From JAPHTQ01 sp050299175 (GTDB taxonomy: Bacteria; Pseudomonadota; Gammaproteobacteria; Thiohalomonadales; Thiohalomonadaceae), in the NCBI GenBank assembly GCA_050299175.1, contig JBNKVM010000080.1, positions 1 through 11,583 of the forward strand: DNA of 11,583 nt. The letters are read 5' to 3'. The notes beneath the pieces are model-generated. The model was not told the DNA's origin and searched no databases. It saw only the letters and a program-made list of their open reading frames with translations. A program made the position numbers and the translations under genes. Positions 7,646-11,583 of this stretch are shown here, one piece after another. The number at the start of each line of letters is the position of its first letter. Positions within the stretch are counted from its first letter, which is position 1.

Positions 7646-8293
7646 CTAAATCGTACCGTCCCACTCCAGGAAATTAGCATACAGCTGTAGACCTGCATGC
7701 TGGCTTTTTTCCGGGTGAAACTGCGTGGCAAAAATATTTCCCCGCGCCAGTGCCGCCGCAATACCGACACCGTGACGCGCACTACCCGCCAGCAGACTTT
7801 CTTCTGCCGGAGTGACGTAGTAACTGTGGACGAAGTAGAAACGGGTGTCCTGCTCAATGTCCTGCCACAACGGGTGACTCATCTCCTGATGCACCTGATT
7901 CCAACCCATGTGCGGCACCTTGAGTGTGGCGCCAGTTTCAGGATCAGTCAGCTGGTTACCAAAAAAGGAGACTCGCCCAGGCAAAATCGCCAGGCAATCG
8001 GTACCGCCATTTTCTTCGCTGAAATCCATCAGTGCCTGCATACCGACACAGACACCGAGAAATGGCTTGTTCTGCACCACCTCGGCGATCACCCGATCCA
8101 GACCGAAACGACGGATCTCCGCCATACAGTCACGGATCGCCCCAACACCGGGTAACACCACCCGATCTGCAGAACGAATCAGCTCTGCCTCGTGAGTCAC
8201 ACGAATTTCATCGACCTTGCCGGTATGTTCGAGGGCCTTGGCAACAGAGTGCAAATTGCCCATACCGTAGTCGATCACTGCCACACTGCTCAT
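7646..8293 (-). CDS. hisH: Imidazole glycerol phosphate synthase glutaminase subunit (HisH)
   Basis: HisH is a class I glutamine amidotransferase that supplies ammonia to HisF. The 215-residue protein begins V-A-V-I-D-Y-G-M-G-N-L-H-S, has the oxyanion-loop segment L-P-G-V-G-A at 47-52, the nucleophile elbow G-V-C82-V-G-M-Q, and the rest of the triad, H193 and E195, in Q-F-H-P-E-K-S. The elbow is more often G-I-C-L-G-M-Q; the two changes are conservative. The start ATG 8293 has only a weak AAGAGA-like ribosome site. It follows hisB after a 66-base gap. Confidence 0.98.
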   Translation of the reverse strand: MSSVAVIDYGMGNLHSVAKALEHTGKVDEIRVTHEAELIRSADRVVLPGVGAIRDCMAEIRRFGLDRVIAEVVQNKPFLGVCVGMQALMDFSEENGGTDCLAILPGRVSFFGNQLTDPETGATLKVPHMGWNQVHQEMSHPLWQDIEQDTRFYFVHSYYVTPAEESLLAGSARHGVGIAAALARGNIFATQFHPEKSQHAGLQLYANFLEWDGTI

Positions 8294-8359
8294 GGAAGCT
8301 GTCTCTTCAAGATATGCTGAATAGTGATATGAGTCCCACCGGGAACGAGATTATGCGAT

Positions 8360-8953
8360 CTACAGGCTGCCCTTGGTTGACGGTGTCTTACCCTGCATCC
8401 GCTCATCTGCCTCCAGTGCCATACGCATAGCACGGCCAAGCGCCTTGAACACGGTCTCGGCGATGTGGTGGGCATTGCTGCCGCGCAGGTTGTCCACGTG
8501 CAGGGTAACATGGGCGTGATTGACGAAGCCCTGCAGAAATTCCTGCAGCAGATCCACATCAAACTCACCGATACGGGCACGGGGATAGTCGACGTGATAC
8601 TCCAGTCCGGCACGACCGGAAAAATCGATTACTACTCGCGACAATGCCTCGTCCAGCGGCACATAGGCGTGACCATAGCGACGAATACCTTTTTTATCGC
8701 CTGCGGCCTTGGCAAATGCCTGGCCGAGCGTAATCCCCACATCCTCGACGGTGTGATGCGCATCGATGTGCAGATCGCCGTTGGCTTTAACGTCCAGATC
8801 GATTAGACCATGGCGTGCTACCTGATCCAGCATGTGCTCAAGAAAGGGCACGCCGGTATCGAAACGACCACTGCCGTCACCGTCCAGATCGACGCTGACT
8901 TCGATTTTTGTTTCCAGGGTATCGCGTTTTACCGTGGCCTTGCGTCCAGCCAT
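8360..8953 (-). CDS. hisB: Imidazoleglycerol-phosphate dehydratase (HisB, monofunctional)
   Basis: HisB dehydrates imidazole glycerol phosphate to imidazole acetol phosphate. The 197-residue protein is the dehydratase domain alone, without the N-terminal histidinol-phosphatase domain of the E. coli bifunctional enzyme. Manganese-site motifs are visible as F-L-E-H-M-L-D-Q (37-44), D-A-H-H-T-V-E-D (64-71) and S-N-A-H-H-I-A-E-T (159-167). The start ATG 8953 has GAGG seven bases upstream on the coding strand. It is the first gene of the minus-strand cluster and faces the fnr-like gene across a 179-base divergent region. hisG, hisD, hisC and a histidinol-phosphatase gene are absent from the window. 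Confidence 0.98.
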   Translation of the reverse strand: MAGRKATVKRDTLETKIEVSVDLDGDGSGRFDTGVPFLEHMLDQVARHGLIDLDVKANGDLHIDAHHTVEDVGITLGQAFAKAAGDKKGIRRYGHAYVPLDEALSRVVIDFSGRAGLEYHVDYPRARIGEFDVDLLQEFLQGFVNHAHVTLHVDNLRGSNAHHIAETVFKALGRAMRMALEADERMQGKTPSTKGSL

Positions 8954-9132
8954 GGGTGAACCTCGTCAGGGAGTCCGTAGTTAAGGAAGCTACATAGCAT
9001 ACTCTGAACCGTCATGCGATTAAACAAACCTGACACAAATACATAAGAATTCGCTGATATTGCATCATGCCCAGAAATGTAAGAGGATGCCGAGGCTAAC
9101 AACAGCATTCATCCCCCCGGAGAGAGCTGGTC
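8954..9132. other. Divergent intergenic region between hisB and the fnr-like gene
   Basis: These 179 bases should carry the promoter of the leftward his cluster and that of the rightward regulator, but no strong promoter stands out. On the minus strand, TATGCT (9001 down to 8996) with TTTAAT (9024 down to 9019) at 17-base spacing is a weak sigma-70-like pair that would give a short leader before hisB. On the plus strand, CTGACA (9030-9035) resembles a -35 box but lacks a good -10 partner. TGAT (9055-9058) and ATCA (9064-9067) form an inverted repeat with five bases between, one more than a proper Fnr box with those arms. The fnr-like gene has GGAGAG before its ATG. Confidence 0.35.
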
Positions 9133-9897
9133 ATGACGCAAGTTGCAAGTAATACTGCGGTAAAGCTCGACGCGATCAAGGTCGCTTGTAAGGACTGCAA
9201 TCTATTTCAGTTGTGCCTACCCGTAGGCATCGACGCCAAGGAACTGGAAGAGCTCGACAGCATCATCAAACGCCGCCGCCCGGTCAAACGTGGTGAGCAC
9301 CTTTTTCATGTCAACGATCCCTTCCAGGCTATCTACGCGGTACGCTCCGGATCGATCAAGACCTACACCCCGACCGAAGATGGTCACGAACAGGTAACCG
9401 GTTTTCACCTGCCGGGCGAACTGCTCGGGCTGGATGCAATCAATCTGCTGCATCACCCCTGCGCGGCCAAGGCACTGGAAACCACCAGTATCTGTGAGAT
9501 CCCCTTCGACCGACTGGAAGAGCTGAGCATGCGCCTGCCCAGCCTGCAGCATCAATTACTAAAAATAATGAGTAAGGAGATCCTGCACGACCAGTCACTG
9601 TTAATGTTGCTGGGTAAGAAAAGCGCGGAGGAACGGCTAGCCGCCCTGCTGCTTAGTCTCTCCACCCGCTATCAGCAACGGGGCTTCTCCCCTACCGATT
9701 TCTATCTGAGCATGTCGCGGAACGACATCGGCAACTATCTGGGCCTGGCGGTCGAGACCGTCAGTCGACTGTTTACCCGCTTTCAGGACGAAGGTCTGCT
9801 CAGTGTACAACGCAAACATATCTGCATCCTCGACCTGCCCCGGCTGCGCGCCATCGCCAATGCGCCAAGCGTCCGCCAGAGCAGTAATGATGCTTGA
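9133..9897 (+). CDS. fnr: Fnr/Anr-type oxygen-responsive transcription regulator
   Basis: The 254-residue product is a Crp/Fnr-family regulator. Fnr proteins carry an oxygen-labile [4Fe-4S] cluster and, when it is intact, dimerise and bind TTGAT-N4-ATCAA. The N-terminal pattern C19-x2-C22-x5-C28 and C121 in S-I-C-E-I-P-F match the four cluster ligands of E. coli Fnr (C20, C23, C29, C122). A cyclic-nucleotide-binding-like barrel spans about 40-130, a dimer helix about 130-160, and a winged helix-turn-helix about 165-240. The recognition helix V-E208-T-V-S211-R212 carries the three residues that read the Fnr box, so DNA specificity should match E. coli Fnr. An additional cysteine, C110, is present. 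The start ATG 9133 has GGAGAG about ten bases upstream. Located directly upstream of ccoN, its probable target. Anr or FixK are alternative names; the cysteine set rules out cluster-less FixK. Confidence 0.96.
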   Translation: MTQVASNTAVKLDAIKVACKDCNLFQLCLPVGIDAKELEELDSIIKRRRPVKRGEHLFHVNDPFQAIYAVRSGSIKTYTPTEDGHEQVTGFHLPGELLGLDAINLLHHPCAAKALETTSICEIPFDRLEELSMRLPSLQHQLLKIMSKEILHDQSLLMLLGKKSAEERLAALLLSLSTRYQQRGFSPTDFYLSMSRNDIGNYLGLAVETVSRLFTRFQDEGLLSVQRKHICILDLPRLRAIANAPSVRQSSNDA

Positions 9898-9980
9898 TCA
9901 CAGTGGTTGAAAGGCGGTACAAATGGCGCTGAGCGAAAAGACCTGTTTTCCAGAAAAAGCTGTGGCAAATGGCTTATTCA

Positions 9981-9994
9981 TTGACAAAAATCAA
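9981..9994. promoter_or_regulatory. Fnr/Anr binding site upstream of ccoN
   Basis: TTGAC-AAAA-ATCAA matches the Fnr consensus TTGAT-N4-ATCAA at nine of ten arm positions. The symmetric arms extend further: CATTGA at 9979-9984 and TCAATG at 9991-9996. It lies 84 bases downstream of the fnr-like stop codon and upstream of ccoN. The regulator next door keeps the residues that contact this motif, so direct control is expected from family knowledge. Confidence 0.85.
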
Positions 9995-10017
9995 TGTTCT
10001 GGTATGGTCTTTTCGTC

Positions 10018-10023
10018 TACCAT
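10018..10023 (+). promoter_or_regulatory. Candidate -10 element of an Fnr-activated ccoN promoter
   Basis: TACCAT matches TATAAT at four of six positions. It lies where a -10 box would be if the Fnr site is centred near -41.5 (class II activation), with transcription starting near 10029-10030. An alternative reading uses TTGACA (9981-9986, inside the Fnr box) as a -35 box, with TATGGT (10003-10008) as -10 at 16-base spacing. In that case Fnr binding would overlap the core promoter. The sequence alone cannot decide between them. Confidence 0.5.
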
Positions 10024-10084
10024 GCTATCCGCTGCAATGAGAACTTGGGGGTTATTCTTGTACGGAGAGCGCGGCTAAGAAAAG

Positions 10085-10100
10085 AAATACTCGAGTATTT
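10085..10100. repeat. 16-bp perfect palindrome in the ccoN leader
   Basis: AAATACTCGAGTATTT reads the same on both strands and is followed by TT on the plus strand. It lies about 55-70 bases downstream of the predicted start of transcription. It could be a dimeric regulator's operator or form a weak AT-rich hairpin. The stem is too poor in GC to be a convincing intrinsic terminator. Confidence 0.6.
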
Positions 10101-10308
10101 TTATAGGGTTAAAAGGTAAAACTAAAGCCCTGACTCAGCCGAATCACGCCCTCTCGCAGAAGAAAGCAGTCCGAATCGACACGACAAGGTCGAATCACCC
10201 AAAATCCCCTCGTTTTCGCACGTGAATAGTTTTCAGGAGTCCTTGCGCCCAGGCGTATGGGCGTTGCAGGTGAAACAGCAGAAAGGGGAGGGCGCTCAAT
10301 AGAGAGAT

Positions 10309-10340
10309 ATATCAACTTCAATCCACCTGGGTTGTGATAT
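10309..10340 (+). other. Potential RNA hairpin in the ccoN leader
   Basis: ATATCAAC (10309-10316) can pair with GTTGTGATAT (10331-10340), leaving a two-base bulge and a 14-base loop. A second potential stem lies upstream, CGCCCA (10246-10251) with TGGGCG (10258-10263) around a 6-base loop. Both are seen by eye; their stability was not computed. Confidence 0.4.
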
Positions 10341-10438
10341 TCCTGCTCAGCTACCTGCAAAATCCCCCAAATTTGGTGGTAGCCCCTGGGCATCCGATAG
10401 GTACAACAATTTTTGTAACAACAAAAGGAGACTACTCT

Positions 10439-11583
10439 GTGGAAACAGCACAAGTAGAGAAATACAGCTTCGACGTCGTACGGTGGTTTTCCGTCATGGC
10501 CGTCGTCTATCTGGTCGTAGGTACCCTGGTCGGTGTCTACGTTGCATCAGAACTGGCCTGGCCGGTTCTTAACCTGGACCTGGCCGAAATTTCCTTCGGT
10601 CGCCTGCGTCCGCTGCATACCAATGCAGTTATCTTCGCCTTCGGCGGCTGTGTACTGATGGCCACCGGCTTCTACTCTGTGCAGCGCACCTCTGGTGTTC
10701 GTCTGTGGAGTGACAAACTGGCATGGTTTGTCTTCTGGGGCTGGAACCTGATCATCGTTTCCGCAGTTATCTCTTTCCCGCTGGGCCTGACCTCTGGTAA
10801 AGAGTATGCCGAACTGGAATGGCCGATCGATATCGCCATTGCGCTGGTCTGGGTTGCCTTCACTCTGAACTTCGTTATGACCGTCGCTACTCGCAAGACC
10901 AGCCACATCTACGTGTCCAACTGGTTCTTCATGGGCATGATGGTGATGATTACCTACCTGCACGTGGTTAACTCCCTGGCTCTGCCAAGCGACCTGTTCC
11001 ACTCCTACTCCGTATTCTCCGGTGTTCAGGATGCGATGGTTCAATGGTGGTGGGGGCACAACGCAGTAGGTTTCTACCTGACTGCTGGCTTCCTCGGCAT
11101 CATGTACTACTTCGTACCGAAACAGGCTAACCGTCCGGTATTCTCATACCGTCTGTCTGTTATCCACTTCTGGGCACTGATGTTCGGTTATGTCTGGCTG
11201 GGTGCGCACCACCTGCAATACACCGCCCTGCCTGACTGGACCGGTTCTCTGGGTGCTGCCGTTTCCCTGGCCATGATCATCCCGTCCTGGGGTGGTGCCA
11301 TCAACGGCATGATGACCCTCTCCGGCGCCTGGGATAAGCTGCGCGATGACTACATCCTGCGCTTCCTGATTATGTCTCTGGCCTTCTACGCCATGTCCAC
11401 CTTCGAAGGTCCGGTCATGTCTGCGAAGACCGTTAACGCCCTATCCCACTACACCGACTGGACCGTTGGTCACGTACACTCCGGTGCGTTGGGCTGGGTT
11501 GCCATGGTTGCTTCCGGCGCTCTCTATCACATGATCGAGAAGCTGTGGAACACCCGTATGTACTCCGCCAAGCTGGTTAACCT
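10439..11583 (+). CDS. ccoN: cbb3-type cytochrome c oxidase catalytic subunit CcoN, 5' part
   Basis: CcoN reduces oxygen to water in the inner membrane and pumps protons; cbb3 oxidases have high oxygen affinity and serve microaerobic respiration. The GTG at 10439 is the start: AGGAG ends eight bases before it, and numbering from it places key residues at the positions known for the Pseudomonas stutzeri enzyme. These are H60 and H347 (low-spin haem b), H207, H257 and H258 (copper B), H345 (haem b3), Y251 (cross-linked tyrosine) and E323. Motifs include R-L-R-P-L-H-T-N-A at 55-63, W-W-W-G-H-N-A-V-G-F and G-H-V-H-S-G-A-L-G-W. The first 381 codons plus two bases are present; the rest, and presumably ccoO, ccoQ and ccoP, lie beyond the window. 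Leucine is almost always CTG, more biased than in the RND or his genes, suggesting high expression. Confidence 0.98.
   Translation, partial: METAQVEKYSFDVVRWFSVMAVVYLVVGTLVGVYVASELAWPVLNLDLAEISFGRLRPLHTNAVIFAFGGCVLMATGFYSVQRTSGVRLWSDKLAWFVFWGWNLIIVSAVISFPLGLTSGKEYAELEWPIDIAIALVWVAFTLNFVMTVATRKTSHIYVSNWFFMGMMVMITYLHVVNSLALPSDLFHSYSVFSGVQDAMVQWWWGHNAVGFYLTAGFLGIMYYFVPKQANRPVFSYRLSVIHFWALMFGYVWLGAHHLQYTALPDWTGSLGAAVSLAMIIPSWGGAINGMMTLSGAWDKLRDDYILRFLIMSLAFYAMSTFEGPVMSAKTVNALSHYTDWTVGHVHSGALGWVAMVASGALYHMIEKLWNTRMYSAKLVN

Larger units (their letters stand above)
9898..10438. other. 541-base gene-free region with ccoN promoter and long leader
   Basis: No convincing coding sequence is present on either strand. 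The first ~80 bases hold the 3' flank of the regulator gene with no recognisable intrinsic terminator. Then come the Fnr box (9981-9994) and candidate -10 elements. The remaining ~410 bases before ccoN would be transcribed as a long 5' leader. It contains a 16-bp perfect palindrome (10085-10100), CGCCCA/TGGGCG (10246-10263), ATATCAAC/GTTGTGATAT (10309-10340) and CCAAATTTGG (10367-10376). The word CGAATC recurs at 10140, 10172 and 10191, twice followed by AC. I do not recognise a known riboswitch or small-RNA family. Confidence 0.6.

Noticed and set aside
9055..9067. Possible Fnr box upstream of the fnr-like gene (autoregulation)
   Set aside because: The TGAT and ATCA arms are separated by five bases where the consensus with these arms has six (TGAT within TTGAT-N4-ATCAA has four), and the outer T and A are missing, so it does not fit.
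9898..9980. Intrinsic terminator after the fnr-like gene
   Set aside because: No GC-rich stem followed by a run of T could be found, so read-through into the ccoN promoter region cannot be excluded but no terminator is called.
10257..10337. Short plus-strand frame MGVAGETAERGG... of 26 codons in the ccoN leader
   Set aside because: The nearest AGGAG is about 18 bases upstream, too far for a start, and nothing in the product is recognisable.
10109..10453. Minus-strand open frame of 114 codons across the ccoN leader
   Set aside because: It would start at TTG inside ccoN, has no ribosome site, has a composition rich in Cys and Arg unlike a real protein, and overlaps the start of ccoN in antisense.
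10547..11059. Minus-strand open frames of 170 and 78 codons opposite ccoN
   Set aside because: They are shadows of the strongly biased ccoN coding strand, which carries all catalytic residues of the oxidase.
1..11583. Mobile element, CRISPR array, tRNA, toxin-antitoxin or defence system
   Set aside because: No regularly spaced direct repeats, transposase or integrase motifs, tRNA-like cloverleaf or defence-protein families were seen; almost all sequence is accounted for by conserved housekeeping genes.

Overview
The window looks like chromosomal DNA from a free-living or symbiotic gammaproteobacterium outside the enteric group, of moderate GC content. Three features suggest this: HisB is monofunctional, hisI and hisE are separate, and hisBHAF lies apart from hisG/hisD/hisC. 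A divergent Fnr/Anr-type regulator next to a cbb3 oxidase gene with near-Pseudomonas residue numbering adds support. A sulfur-oxidiser or Chromatiales-like lineage is a guess from gene order, not something the sequence proves.

Layout. (1) Bases 1-3491, plus strand: the 3' end of an RND-efflux periplasmic adaptor gene, overlapping by 4 bases a complete RND inner-membrane pump gene. (2) Bases 3492-8953, minus strand: one tightly packed ten-gene directional cluster read as hisB-hisH-hisA-hisF-hisI-hisE-hinT-tatA-tatB-tatC. It encodes the middle steps of histidine synthesis, a HIT-family nucleotide hydrolase and the whole twin-arginine protein export machine. Several genes overlap by 1-8 bases, and the only sizeable internal gaps are hisB/hisH (66 bases) and hisH/hisA (87 bases). 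(3) Bases 8954-9132: a divergent intergenic region. (4) Bases 9133-9897, plus strand: an Fnr/Anr-type oxygen-sensing regulator with all four expected cluster cysteines and the Fnr DNA-recognition residues. (5) Bases 9898-10438: a 541-base gene-free stretch with a near-perfect Fnr box and a long leader containing several inverted repeats. (6) Bases 10439-11583, plus strand: the first 381 codons of ccoN, catalytic subunit of cbb3-type cytochrome c oxidase, starting at GTG and running off the window.

How the parts work together. The clearest functional story is at the right end. A regulator expected to be active at low oxygen sits immediately upstream of a high-affinity terminal oxidase gene, with its cognate binding site in between. 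In the middle, HisE, HisI, HisA, HisH/HisF and HisB cover steps 2 to 7 of histidine synthesis; hisG, hisC, hisN and hisD must lie elsewhere. The his-hinT-tat linkage is known from other proteobacteria and is probably one transcript, or overlapping transcripts.

Most of the window is ordinary housekeeping sequence. I found no mobile element, CRISPR array, tRNA, rRNA or clearly new system. The least explained part is the roughly 400-base leader of ccoN.
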